64,000 nt of DNA, taken from NCBI RefSeq assembly GCF_002831625.1, contig NZ_CP025116.1, positions 806,001 through 870,000 of the forward strand. Direction: 5' to 3'. The translations under genes were made by a program, and so were the position numbers. Shown here in pieces: positions 26,421 to 35,186 of the stretch (the first letter of the stretch is position 1; every line of letters starts with the position of its first letter). Source of the DNA: Nonlabens sp. MB-3u-79. Its GTDB lineage: Bacteria; Bacteroidota; Bacteroidia; Flavobacteriales; Flavobacteriaceae. The notes beneath the pieces are model-generated. The model ran no database searches and had not been told where the DNA came from. It worked only from the letters and a program-made list of their open reading frames with translations.

Positions 26421-27680
26421 TTATTCTGTTCTTAATGCATCTACTGGTTTCATAGTAGTTGCTCGTGATGCTGGTATAAATCCAGCGAGTAATCCTGAGA
26501 TGGTTAATATGATTAATGCTATGATGATTACAAAAATATTTACTGATGGATTGGCAAAATTATCCATAGGACCACTTTGTTCCAGCACATAATTCATTAT
26601 CCAAATAAATCCAGATGCAAAAGCAATTCCAGCAAGACCAGAAACCAAGGTTAGCACTATTGATTCTTGAAGAATTTGCGCTTTTATGTTCCATGGAGTT
26701 GCCCCTAACGCACGGCGCACTCCTATTTCATTAGTTCGCTCTTTAACTACAATTAGCATGATATTACTAATTCCTATTCCTCCTGACAGCAGTACTAAAG
26801 CGCCGACAAAATAGCCGACAAAATCAAGTATATTGAATAGCCCATTAAACTTTGCAAATTCCTCTGCAACATCATTATTTCCTATAGCTCTGTTATCAGT
26901 TGGGTGAACACTGTGTTGCTCCCTCATCACATCAATCACTTGCTCTTTAATAGACGTGATACTAACACCATCATAAGCAGTTAGCGTCATCCATCTTACC
27001 TCATCTGCAGAGTTAAAAGCTTTTCCAAAAGTGGTAAAAGGAATAAAAATAGTATTGGCCTCTTCCTCACTATCTCCGTTAGTATTAGGATTATCAAAAA
27101 CACCTACCACCTTAAAGTTGACTCCTTGAAGTGTGATATAGGAACCTATAGGTTCTTCACCTATATCATATAGTGCTTTTACAACGTCTACACCTATTAC
27201 GGCACTTTTCATTTCTTTCTGAATGTCAGAATAGCTTAACCACCTTCCTTTCAGAATATCCATATATTGTTGGTTAATGAATTCTGGATAATCTCCATTT
27301 ACCTGAAAAGCACCAGTTTTTTCATTACGCGTAACGTTATTGGCTCCTCGATAACCACCTAGCTGTTGTCTAGGAGTTACATATTTTAAAGCAGGTAATT
27401 TTTGTTTAAGAGCTTCTACGTCGGCTAGTTTAAATTGTATTCTACGACCCTTATTCATTCCTTTATAAGGAATAGAAGTGCTTTGCCCCCAAATGTACAT
27501 CGTATTAGTTGCTCTATTGGCAAATTGAACGCTGACACCTGTTCTCAATCCATTAGTAAGAGCCAGTAATGCAACTAGGATAAAAATCCCCCAAAAAACT
27601 CCAAACGCAGTTAGTAAGGTTCTCACTTTATTTGCATTGAGCGCCTCTAATATTTCATTCCATCTATCTTTATTAAACAT
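26421..27680 (-). CDS. MacB/FtsX-type ABC transporter permease, second of two
   Basis: A 419-residue permease. An N-terminal helix (about 20-42) is followed by a large periplasmic MacB_PCD domain (about 45-280), then three C-terminal helices (about 290-405) of the FtsX fold. The conserved VKERTNEIGVRRALGATPWNI coupling loop contacts the ATPase. MacB-type systems drive periplasmic cargo through TolC by mechanotransmission and do not move it across the inner membrane. It is paired with the permease gene just upstream (1-bp gap), so the exporter is probably a heterodimer. Confidence 0.9.
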   Translation of the reverse strand: MFNKDRWNEILEALNANKVRTLLTAFGVFWGIFILVALLALTNGLRTGVSVQFANRATNTMYIWGQSTSIPYKGMNKGRRIQFKLADVEALKQKLPALKYVTPRQQLGGYRGANNVTRNEKTGAFQVNGDYPEFINQQYMDILKGRWLSYSDIQKEMKSAVIGVDVVKALYDIGEEPIGSYITLQGVNFKVVGVFDNPNTNGDSEEEANTIFIPFTTFGKAFNSADEVRWMTLTAYDGVSITSIKEQVIDVMREQHSVHPTDNRAIGNNDVAEEFAKFNGLFNILDFVGYFVGALVLLSGGIGISNIMLIVVKERTNEIGVRRALGATPWNIKAQILQESIVLTLVSGLAGIAFASGFIWIMNYVLEQSGPMDNFANPSVNIFVIIIALIILTISGLLAGFIPASRATTMKPVDALRTE

Positions 27681-27681
27681 A

Positions 27682-28929
27682 TTACTCGTCTCTTAGTGCT
27701 TCAATAGGTTTGATATTTGCTGCTCGTCTTGCAGGTATAAATCCTGCTATAGCTCCAGATACTACCAGGATTATTACTGTGGTAATCGCAGTGGCAAAGT
27801 CAACTGTAGGATTATCAATAAAATCGTTTTGAATATAAGGAGCTGCGATTTCTAACAGACCTACCCCTAAGAACAAACCGATCAACCCTGAGATACTCGT
27901 AATAAATATAGATTCTTGTAAAATCATCATAATGATCTCACTAGGCAATGCTCCTAATGCTTTTCTAATTCCTATTTCTTTGGTGCGTTCTTTTACAACA
28001 ATAAGCATGATATTACCCACCCCTACTACTCCAGCAATAATGGTTCCTAGGCCTATAAACCAAAACACTGCTTTGATGACGTCTATTAAATCAAAAAATG
28101 GCTTTGCTTGTTCTAAGGTATCCTCTACCCTTATGGCAACTCTATCATCTGGAGCTACTACAAATCTTGTTCTCAAATCTTGTTCAATAGATTGCGTCAT
28201 TAGCGCACTTAACTTTGCTGTTTCATTAAAGTTTTTACCCATGTTCACGGTATAAGCGATACGGCTGATGTTTTCACCTTGATTAAAAACTCGCTGTGCT
28301 GTTGTAATTGGAATAAATAACCTAGACTCTTCTCTAGTTCCTCCTGGATCTGTGTAGACACCTACTACAGTAAAGTTGATATTGTTATTTACAAGGATGA
28401 TCTTTCCTACTGGATCGCTATCAGGAAACAAATCTTCTTTCATTTGATAACCTATAAGAGCTACTTTACGAGTTTCTTCTACATCTGATTGACTTATAAA
28501 ACGACCATGTGAAAGTGTTGCATTTTCTATAAATTGTTGATCTGGAAAAACACCTTCTATACGGTAACTTCCCTGTTTATCTTTATAATTGATCTGCCCA
28601 CCCCAAGTTCTGTATAGACTTGTTTTATATTCTATCTGATCTTCATATTTGTAATTGAGACTTTCAAAGTCTGCATTTGTCATTTGAAGATTGCGACCAG
28701 GATTCAGACCTTTAAATTCTTTAGTCGTGGTACGGGTACTTATTTGAATTCTGTTGGTAGCATCACTGGAGAACTGTTCTCGCACGCCATTTGCTATTCC
28801 TGAGGAAACTCCCAAAAGAATAACCAGGATGAAAATCCCAGAGGCGACTGATAAACTTGTTAAAAATGTACGGAGTTTATTCTTGCTTATGGTCTCGAAG
28901 ATCTCTTGCCAGCGTTCTATATTAAACAT
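27682..28929 (-). CDS. MacB/FtsX-type ABC transporter permease, first of two
   Basis: A 415-residue permease with the same architecture as its neighbour: helix at about 20-42, MacB_PCD domain to about 275, then three helices. The coupling loop reads VKERTKEIGIRKALGALPSEI. The N-terminus MFNIERWQEIFETISKNKLRTF parallels MFNKDRWNEILEALNANKVRTL of the next gene, showing an ancient duplication. The start overlaps the end of the ATPase gene by 8 bp, indicating translational coupling. Confidence 0.9.
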   Translation of the reverse strand: MFNIERWQEIFETISKNKLRTFLTSLSVASGIFILVILLGVSSGIANGVREQFSSDATNRIQISTRTTTKEFKGLNPGRNLQMTNADFESLNYKYEDQIEYKTSLYRTWGGQINYKDKQGSYRIEGVFPDQQFIENATLSHGRFISQSDVEETRKVALIGYQMKEDLFPDSDPVGKIILVNNNINFTVVGVYTDPGGTREESRLFIPITTAQRVFNQGENISRIAYTVNMGKNFNETAKLSALMTQSIEQDLRTRFVVAPDDRVAIRVEDTLEQAKPFFDLIDVIKAVFWFIGLGTIIAGVVGVGNIMLIVVKERTKEIGIRKALGALPSEIIMMILQESIFITSISGLIGLFLGVGLLEIAAPYIQNDFIDNPTVDFATAITTVIILVVSGAIAGFIPARRAANIKPIEALRDE

Positions 28930-29623
28930 ATGCTGAAGCTTTTATTTGATCTACCAATGTATCGTCTATGATCCTACCATCTTTAAGATTCACGATACGC
29001 TTTGTCATTTGTGCAATGTCTGGCTCGTGAGTAACGACTAGTATAGTCCTGCCCTCTTCATTAATGCCTTGTATAAGCTCCATCACTTCATAAGAAGTCT
29101 TCGTATCCAGTGCTCCAGTAGGTTCATCAGCTAGAAGTACCTTTGGATCACTAGCTAATGCTCTTGCGATGGCAACACGCTGTTTCTGTCCTCCAGATAA
29201 CTGATTAGGTAAATGAGCTGCCCAATCTGCTAGACCTACCTTTTCTAAATAATGCATGGCCTTTTCATCGCGTTCTTTGCGGCCTACCTTCTGATAATAA
29301 AGAGGTAGCGCCACATTATCGATAGCTGACTTATAATTGATCAAGTTAAACGATTGAAAAATAAAGCCTAGAAACTTATTGCGGTATTGAGCTGCAATTT
29401 TTTCATTCAGATTTTTTATAGGGGTGTTGTCTAGAGTGTAAGAGCCACTATCTGCCTCATCGAGCATTCCTAAAATATTAAGAAAGGTAGATTTTCCAGA
29501 ACCTGAAGAACCCATGATAGAAACCAATTCTCCTTCTTTTACAGAAAAATCAATACCCTTTAAAACATGCAGGGACGAATTTCCTGTCTTATAAGATTTG
29601 TGTAAATCGGTTATTTCAATCAT
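28922..29623 (-). CDS. ABC transporter ATP-binding protein (MacB/LolD type)
   Basis: A 233-residue ATPase. Walker A is GSSGSGKS (about 38-45), the Q-loop is in FIFQSFNLI, the signature is LSGGQKQRVAIARALA (about 142), Walker B is VLLADEPTGALD (about 162) and the H-loop is VVTHEPDIA (about 196). Length and motifs place it with the LolD/MacB-type ATPases that power FtsX-like permeases. It is the first gene of the export operon that runs down to tsaB. Confidence 0.93.
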   Translation of the reverse strand: MIEITDLHKSYKTGNSSLHVLKGIDFSVKEGELVSIMGSSGSGKSTFLNILGMLDEADSGSYTLDNTPIKNLNEKIAAQYRNKFLGFIFQSFNLINYKSAIDNVALPLYYQKVGRKERDEKAMHYLEKVGLADWAAHLPNQLSGGQKQRVAIARALASDPKVLLADEPTGALDTKTSYEVMELIQGINEEGRTILVVTHEPDIAQMTKRIVNLKDGRIIDDTLVDQIKASAYV

Positions 29624-29769
29624 TGCTTATGTTTATAAGACCTGACTCAACAGATCCAATTGACAAGACTGCAAATTTCCACACTTGTTACATTAATTTT
29701 TACAAATAAATGTTAATTCATCACTAGTGGTGTTTTTGAAATAAATTACCGGCTTTTGAAAAGGAGCTA

Positions 29770-29997
29770 TTAGCCTTCCACCTTTTGGTTGTTTTTTTGA
29801 GTGCTTCTGTAAATTATATAGACAACAGCTCCTACAAGAATGTATGGAAAGGCCATTAAATAGGTGATCCCACTGTTCAGACCTTCAGCTGCTGCGGTGT
29901 CTCCAGAGCTTTCTATAACGGCACGACACATAGCACATTGCGCTTTCGCGAAAGCGGGAAAACTAAAAACAATTAATAATACAAGTATCTTTTTCAT
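29770..29997 (-). CDS. Small exported membrane protein with CxxC, oxidase-locus associated
   Basis: A 75-residue protein with a signal sequence MKKILVLLIVFSFPAFAKAQ, then a CAMC motif right after the predicted cleavage site (CAMCRAVIESS), and one C-terminal membrane helix (about 45-64) with a charged tail. It is the last gene of the cytochrome oxidase assembly cluster, 9 bp after the DUF420 gene, so a role in copper or heme handling is plausible but unproven. The palindrome encodes residues 15-19 (AFAKA), at the same position as in the TolC-like protein. Confidence 0.7.
   Translation of the reverse strand: MKKILVLLIVFSFPAFAKAQCAMCRAVIESSGDTAAAEGLNSGITYLMAFPYILVGAVVYIIYRSTQKNNQKVEG
29941..29956. 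repeat. Palindromic element, copy 8 (signal peptide of the small CxxC protein)
   Basis: Perfect 16-bp palindrome in the AFAKA frame, ending right before Gln20. Confidence 0.9.
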
Positions 29998-30006
29998 TAT
30001 AGAATA

Positions 30007-30528
30007 TTAGTAGTAAGGCTGCATAAAAACATACACTAAAACACCAGTAATTGCTACATATAACCAGATAGGAAAGGTCCATTTCACAATCTTCTTGTGC
30101 TTTTCAAATTTTTTATTCCACGCAAAATACATGGTGTATAAAACTAAAGGCAAAATAATACCAGAAAGGAAAATGTGTGTGATTAATATAAAAAGATATA
30201 ATGCTTTTAACGGGGCATCATCTGGATAAGAAACAGGGTCATTACTGATCTTAGAAATTACGTAACTCACTAGAAATATAGCGCTGAGCACAAAAGCTGT
30301 AGTCATCACCCATCTGTGTGCTATGCGGTTTTGTTTTTTAATAAGGATGAAACCGCTTATCAATAAGACCGCTGTCATCCCGTTTATTACCGCATGAAAT
30401 AAAGGCAATAAGCCAGATTCAATACCTAAAAAATTATACCGCTCTGGCATGAGCATCAATACCACCACAACTAATGGTACTATAATAGAAATGGCTATGA
30501 TAATCGCCGGCCCTCTTTTTTCTAACAT
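30007..30528 (-). CDS. DUF420 (CtaM-like) membrane protein
   Basis: A 173-residue protein with five predicted membrane helices (about 8-26, 40-60, 72-95, 112-133 and 148-168). The motif HAVINGMTAVLLISGFILIKKQ and the conserved His residues in RIAHRWVM and LITHIFLSG are typical of DUF420. CtaM in this family is needed for maturation of heme-copper oxidases. It is placed between the SCO1 gene and the small CxxC protein gene, all in one direction, which supports a role in oxidase assembly. Confidence 0.82.
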   Translation of the reverse strand: MLEKRGPAIIIAISIIVPLVVVVLMLMPERYNFLGIESGLLPLFHAVINGMTAVLLISGFILIKKQNRIAHRWVMTTAFVLSAIFLVSYVISKISNDPVSYPDDAPLKALYLFILITHIFLSGIILPLVLYTMYFAWNKKFEKHKKIVKWTFPIWLYVAITGVLVYVFMQPYY

Positions 30529-30531
30529 ATC

Positions 30532-31242
30532 TTACTTGTTTAAAAGTGTTTCTGCGTCTTCGATGATTTCCCTAATCTGAGCTGGAATTTCATTCTCTTG
30601 AACACCATTATAGTGGTAGATCCAGTTTTCATTTTGATCATCAATTCTCACCTTGCGGGAGCGTATATAACCGTTTCCATCTACAAGGGCAAAATTACCA
30701 CTGTGCTCAAAACGTATATCCTCATTGTCACTCTCAGCCACATAAGCATTAAAGCCTTCCCGACTTAATTTATAAGTAGCCTCTTTATCTCCAGTAAGAA
30801 AATACCAGTTGCTATTAGCATCGTATTTATTTGCATACTCTTTTAATACTGCCGGCTGATCGTGATCTGGGTCTATAGAGATGGAAATGGTTCTAAATTC
30901 CTTTTGATCTTTAAGGGCTTCACTGACCTTAGACATATTCATGCTCATAGGAGTACAAATTGTCGGACAAGTAGTAAAAAAGAAATCGATCACATACACC
31001 TTGCCGATTAAGTCTTTATTAGTAATCGTATCTCCATTTTGATTCACAAATTGAAAATCAGGCACTTTATTGAATTTCTTCAAAAACTTATCGGCCACAG
31101 GAACACGGTCTTCTGAACGATTGCTGTCCACGACTTTATCTTTATTGATATAATGAATAACGTTTGTTACAGCAAAGTATCCAAAGATCATAATGATGAC
31201 CCCAAGACCTATAAAATACGGAGTGTCCTTTTTCTTACTCAT
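30532..31242 (-). CDS. SCO1/SenC/PrrC-family copper chaperone
   Basis: About 236 residues from ATG 31242 (MSKKKD); an ATG 13 codons upstream would lie deeper in the previous gene. One N-terminal anchor helix (about 8-30) precedes a thioredoxin-fold domain. The copper-binding CxxxC is Cys92-Cys96 in FFFTTCPTICTPMS, and the distal His lies in DIRFEHSGNFALVD (about 191). SCO proteins deliver copper to the CuA site of cytochrome oxidase subunit II. It overlaps the upstream gene by 8 bp. Confidence 0.92.
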   Translation of the reverse strand: MSKKKDTPYFIGLGVIIMIFGYFAVTNVIHYINKDKVVDSNRSEDRVPVADKFLKKFNKVPDFQFVNQNGDTITNKDLIGKVYVIDFFFTTCPTICTPMSMNMSKVSEALKDQKEFRTISISIDPDHDQPAVLKEYANKYDANSNWYFLTGDKEATYKLSREGFNAYVAESDNEDIRFEHSGNFALVDGNGYIRSRKVRIDDQNENWIYHYNGVQENEIPAQIREIIEDAETLLNK

Positions 31243-31933
31243 CTTTTTGAATTTTTTCGTCTCTATTTTTTTTAAACGCAAATCTATACTCTGCTAATAG
31301 CACTCTCATATCGTCCATCATCCTCTTATTCAGATTTGCTATCAAGTAGGTATCGTAACCGTAAACCATTCCTAGCTCTTCATCATCTGTACGACCCCTT
31401 AAATTTAATTGTTTATCTACCACAAATGCATGCTCTGATGAAAGATCACCGTTGAGCGTCAAATTAGACTTAAAAGAGTTGAATAAATTTTTGATTTCCT
31501 CATCACTACCTACCAGAAAGTGCCAGTCGGCAAGATCTGTTGTCTCGGCCATTTGAGCTTTGATTTCTTCGATATCTTTTACACCTTCCTCTGGCAGGAT
31601 ACTGATCATTTGATACCCGTCAAATTGATGAAAATCTTTATAGATCTTTTCGTTGATATTAGACACGTAGCCTAAACGTTTATAAGGATTGCTTCCTAGA
31701 AATGTAATAATGGAAACACTATCCTTTAATTGAATAGTATTCCCTTCTATGGTTTTAAACGCAGATAGTTGCGACACATTTTCTGTGACTATGGGTAAGG
31801 TTTTAAAATGGTGTTCTCCATTTAAAAAAAATAAATAGGTAAGTAGTGGTAGTGCAAAAAGAATAAGCAATACACTTACTATAGCTACTCTACTGGTTTT
31901 TTTAATTCCTTCGGCTTTGGGAAAATCTGACAT
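31235..31933 (-). CDS. Membrane-anchored SCO/thioredoxin-like protein lacking cysteines
   Basis: A 232-residue protein with one N-terminal helix (about 16-37) and a periplasmic domain that parallels the SCO1 protein encoded next. Where SCO1 has its CxxxC the sequence is IITFLGSNPYKRLGYVSN, and no cysteine occurs anywhere in the protein. A DWHFLVGSDEEIKNLF segment matches NWYFLTGDKEATYKL of SCO1. It cannot bind copper through thiols, so it is probably a structural or regulatory partner. Its position inside the oxidase assembly cluster is consistent. Function is inferred only. Confidence 0.6.
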   Translation of the reverse strand: MSDFPKAEGIKKTSRVAIVSVLLILFALPLLTYLFFLNGEHHFKTLPIVTENVSQLSAFKTIEGNTIQLKDSVSIITFLGSNPYKRLGYVSNINEKIYKDFHQFDGYQMISILPEEGVKDIEEIKAQMAETTDLADWHFLVGSDEEIKNLFNSFKSNLTLNGDLSSEHAFVVDKQLNLRGRTDDEELGMVYGYDTYLIANLNKRMMDDMRVLLAEYRFAFKKNRDEKIQKDE

Positions 31934-32017
31934 GGTCTGAAGTGATGAATTATTTCAAAATAAGATGTAAAAAAGGACGGAAGAACCGTCCATTTTTATA
32001 TAATATTATAGTCGTCA

Positions 32018-32425
32018 TTAAAAGTCTGTACTTACAGCAGCGTCTCTATACACTTCGTATATGTACTCCCCTTCTACCAGTAATATGGCTATTAAGTAAA
32101 TAATAAGGAATACTGCTGTCCATACTACCGCTCTTCTTAAACCACTGGTCTCGTCACGCATGTGCATGAAGTCCCATGTGATGTAATAGGCTTTCACCAA
32201 TGTTAGGATAATGAATATCCAGTTGAGAATCTTAAGCTTTAAGAAAGTTGAATTAAGTAGATCAGGTTTGATATAACCCAAAGCTACTTCAACAATCGTT
32301 ATTAAGGAAAGAAAAATAAGGACCCCCCAAATCTTTTGTGTGTTTGACTTGAACTTTACAAGACCTCTAAAGATCTCTAATTTATGTGCTGCGTGTCCGT
32401 CAGTATGTGCTGCGTGATCTGCCAT
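32018..32425 (-). CDS. Cytochrome c oxidase subunit IV family protein
   Basis: A 135-residue protein with three membrane helices (about 35-53, 63-82 and 97-118) and a His-rich N-terminus (MADHAAHTDGHAAHKLE). The segments VEVALGYIKP and ILVKAYYITWDFMHMRDE match bacterial caa3-type oxidase subunit IV. It is an accessory subunit of the terminal oxidase. It lies 17 bp after the larger subunit III gene. Confidence 0.85.
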   Translation of the reverse strand: MADHAAHTDGHAAHKLEIFRGLVKFKSNTQKIWGVLIFLSLITIVEVALGYIKPDLLNSTFLKLKILNWIFIILTLVKAYYITWDFMHMRDETSGLRRAVVWTAVFLIIYLIAILLVEGEYIYEVYRDAAVSTDF

Positions 32426-32442
32426 GTTAATGTCTTAAAAAA

Positions 32443-33444
32443 TTATACTAGGTAGAAGAATGTAAATACAAATACCCAAACTAAATCTACAAAGTGCCAG
32501 TAAAGACCTACTTTCTCTACCATTTCATAACTTCCTCTTCTTTCATATGTTCCTAATAGAACGTTGAAGAAAACCAGTAAGTTAAACATGACCCCTGAGA
32601 AAACGTGAAAACCGTGAAAACCTGTAATAAAGAAAAAGAAATCTGCAAAAAGTGGCGCTCCATATTCGTTTTCCGTAAGATTTGCTCCTTCTACAACCCC
32701 TACACCGTCTTTATTCAACTTTACTAAAGCATCGGCTCTAGAAAGAACAAGCTTTTCACTTGCACCAGTTTCTTCGTTTAGGATCAGCTGTTGCGTTCTA
32801 ATGGTTACATTGGGATTTGCGTCAAAGCCCTTCTTAACTTCTTCAAAAGTATAGGTTGCATTGTATTCACCAGAAGATTCAAACCAGACTCCTTGACTGT
32901 TACCGTAAGGTGCAACATCTCTAGGACCTACTTCTGCAAAGTCTTCAAGAGCTACTCGTTTACCGGTTTCTACATCTAGAAACTGAAGGATTTTTCCACC
33001 TTTAGTTGTTACCGCACCATATTCACCAGCAATAAAGTTTTTCCATTCCCAAGCTTGTGAGCCTACGAATATCATACCACCAATAACGGTAAGCAACATA
33101 TAAAAAGCCACCTTTTTTTGCTTCATCTGGTGCCCTGCATCTACGGCAAGTACCATAGTAACAGAAGAACCTATAAGTATAAAGGTCATCAGCGCTACGT
33201 AGAACATAGGTGCGTCAGTCCCGTGAAGAAATGGGAAGTGATTGAACACCTCATCTGCTAGAGGCCATTCTTCAATAAATTTAAATCTCGAAAAACCGTA
33301 AGCTGCAAGAAAACCTGTGAAGGTAAGAGCATCCGAAAGGATGAAAAACCACATCATCATTTTTCCATAACTGACATTGAGTGGCTTCGTGCCACCACCC
33401 CATTTTTGTCCTTCGGTACCAGTAGATGCTACTGTTGAATCCAT
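32443..33444 (-). CDS. Cytochrome c oxidase subunit III, long form with periplasmic insert
   Basis: A 333-residue heme-copper oxidase subunit III. Core helices flank a hydrophilic insertion of about 115 residues (about 140-255) between the third and fourth helices, after WEWKNFIAGEYGA and before FADFFFFITGFHGFHVFSG. The terminal WHFVDLVWVFVFTFFYLV is the classic subunit III end. The insert is much larger than in canonical subunit III, and its fold is not recognised. It is the second of two adjacent subunit III genes. Confidence 0.9.
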   Translation of the reverse strand: MDSTVASTGTEGQKWGGGTKPLNVSYGKMMMWFFILSDALTFTGFLAAYGFSRFKFIEEWPLADEVFNHFPFLHGTDAPMFYVALMTFILIGSSVTMVLAVDAGHQMKQKKVAFYMLLTVIGGMIFVGSQAWEWKNFIAGEYGAVTTKGGKILQFLDVETGKRVALEDFAEVGPRDVAPYGNSQGVWFESSGEYNATYTFEEVKKGFDANPNVTIRTQQLILNEETGASEKLVLSRADALVKLNKDGVGVVEGANLTENEYGAPLFADFFFFITGFHGFHVFSGVMFNLLVFFNVLLGTYERRGSYEMVEKVGLYWHFVDLVWVFVFTFFYLV

Positions 33445-33480
33445 AACTTTAGATTAGTTGTAAGTTCTTGCAAAAATAGG

Positions 33481-34071
33481 TTAAAAAATATCTTTAGCAA
33501 AAACTAAAAACAGAAGAAGAAAAATCCATAACACATCTACAAAGTGCCAGAAAGTAGCTCCCAACTCAAAGCCTAACATATTATCCTTAGAATATTTTTT
33601 AGTCACTGCCTTAAAAGCAATGACTGTCAGCGAGATAAGTCCAGCTACGATATGCGCCAAGTGGGCCATTACCATTATATAAATAAAAGAACCTGCTACA
33701 CTGCTTCCTTTTCCAGTAAAGAAAATACCCGCATCAGTTAAAGAACCGAAAGCCATAAATTGCATCACGACAAAGGTAGTTCCCAATAAAAAAGTTATAA
33801 AAGTCAATAAAGAAGCTCCTGAAAGGTTATTGTTTTTTAAACTTTTCTTTGCGAGGAATAAAGTCAGCGAACTCAACAAAATGACTCCCGTGCTGTAATA
33901 AAACTCTATAGGGAGGTTTACTTCTACCCAGTCTCTTCGGCTGCTACTGATAATGTAAGCACTTGTTAAACCTGCAAACATCATTATTAAACTCATGATT
34001 CCAAACCACATCATCTGTTTTTTAGATCTTGCGATTTTTTCCTTTATAGGTAATTGCGTTATATCTATCAT
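33481..34071 (-). CDS. Cytochrome c oxidase subunit III, short form
   Basis: A 196-residue subunit III with five membrane helices. The motifs MAHLAHIVAGLISL and ATFWHFVDVLWIFLLLFLVF are diagnostic. It is transcribed after the heme O synthase gene (2-bp gap) and before the long subunit III gene. Two different subunit III proteins in tandem occur in many Flavobacteria; how they share the oxidase complex is not known from the sequence. Confidence 0.9.
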   Translation of the reverse strand: MIDITQLPIKEKIARSKKQMMWFGIMSLIMMFAGLTSAYIISSSRRDWVEVNLPIEFYYSTGVILLSSLTLFLAKKSLKNNNLSGASLLTFITFLLGTTFVVMQFMAFGSLTDAGIFFTGKGSSVAGSFIYIMVMAHLAHIVAGLISLTVIAFKAVTKKYSKDNMLGFELGATFWHFVDVLWIFLLLFLVFAKDIF

Positions 34072-34073
34072 TG

Positions 34074-34967
34074 TTATCTTAAAAATTTATCTACTACATA
34101 TATGATTTGGATAAGAGTGATGTAACTCACACTAACCAACATTAATTTTTTAGCCACGGCGTTGCTGCGTTCTTTAAATAGCTTTACTGCATAATAAAGA
34201 AACCAAGCACCAAGTAAGCCTACTAATACAGCACTCCAAACGGTGATATACAATTCTCCTGTTACACCAAAAACCGGTACTAAAGAAATCATGATGGTCA
34301 AGATCGTATACAATATAATTTGCACGGCCGTTCCTTTATCTGCCGAGCCAGTAGGAAGCATTTTAAACCCTCCTGCTTTGTAGTCGTCCTCTAGCATCCA
34401 TCCTATCGCCCAGAAGTGAGGAAATTGCCAGAAAAACTGCAGCATAAATAAGGTTCCTGGTTCAATACCAAAGTTACCGCTAGCAGCTACCCAACCTAAC
34501 ATATAAGGAATCGCTCCTGGAAAAGCTCCTACAAAAACACACAAAGGCGTTCGGGTCTTTAAAGGCGTATAAACTGCCGCGTAAAGCAAAATACTCAATG
34601 CGCCAAAAAATGCTGTTGCAAAATTGATCAGATACAACATGTAAATACCGCTCAATGCCATGAGCACTCCATAAATCCAAGCATTTTGCACAGATACTCT
34701 TCCTGTAGGTAGTGGTCTGTTTTGAGTACGCTTCATCAACGCATCCAGGTCCTTTTCAATGATCTGGTTAAAAACGTTAGAAGAACCTACGAGAAAATAA
34801 CCTCCTACACAAAGCAATAAAACAGTCCACCAGTCATAAGTCGTGGCGCCTAAAAAGTAACCCGCAGCAGATGAAAAAACAACAACAATAGACAACCTTG
34901 GTTTGGTGATCTCGATGTAGTTTTTAAATACACTGGGTGATTTTTCTAATGTAGTTACTTCAGTCAA
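34074..34967 (-). CDS. ctaB: Protoheme IX farnesyltransferase (heme O synthase)
   Basis: A UbiA-family polytopic membrane enzyme of about 297 residues that adds a farnesyl group to heme B for the oxidase. The prenyl diphosphate-binding segment NVFNQIIEKDLDALMKRTQN (about 68-87) contains the Asp-rich motif, and TPLKTRTPLCVFVGAFPGAIP is also typical. I chose TTG 34967 because a TATCTTTG promoter box (34996-34989) lies inside the alternative longer frame from ATG 35018; the longer start adds 17 residues. It is the first gene of the oxidase cluster visible here. Confidence 0.85.
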   Translation of the reverse strand: MTEVTTLEKSPSVFKNYIEITKPRLSIVVVFSSAAGYFLGATTYDWWTVLLLCVGGYFLVGSSNVFNQIIEKDLDALMKRTQNRPLPTGRVSVQNAWIYGVLMALSGIYMLYLINFATAFFGALSILLYAAVYTPLKTRTPLCVFVGAFPGAIPYMLGWVAASGNFGIEPGTLFMLQFFWQFPHFWAIGWMLEDDYKAGGFKMLPTGSADKGTAVQIILYTILTIMISLVPVFGVTGELYITVWSAVLVGLLGAWFLYYAVKLFKERSNAVAKKLMLVSVSYITLIQIIYVVDKFLR

Positions 34968-34988
34968 AAAGCTGTTTTTAAGGGAGTG

Positions 34989-34996
34989 CAAAGATA
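34989..34996 (-). promoter_or_regulatory. -7 box upstream of the heme O synthase gene
   Basis: TATCTTTG on the minus strand, 21 bp before the TTG start at 34967. No clear TTTG is visible at the usual spacing. Confidence 0.4.
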
Positions 34997-35129
34997 CCTC
35001 ACAAGTACTTTGTTGCAAAGGTTTTAAAAAGCTTTCGCACCTATGGTTTATTTATAGTTTTGTTAATACAGATAAATCTTTTGCTGGAGTCAATAAAGCA
35101 CTGGGTAAAGATGCAAAAGCAAAGCCCAA

Positions 35130-35162
35130 AACAAAAAAAAGAGAGCTCATAAAGCTCTCTTT
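35130..35162 (-). terminator. Terminator after leuS
   Basis: AAAGAGAGCT (35138-35147) and AGCTCTCTTT (35153-35162) form a 10-bp stem. On the minus strand it is followed by a run of T bases (A tract at 35133-35140 on plus). It lies 25 bp after the leuS stop codon. Confidence 0.8.
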
Positions 35163-35186
35163 AATTTTATTAAAATCCTCAATGAC

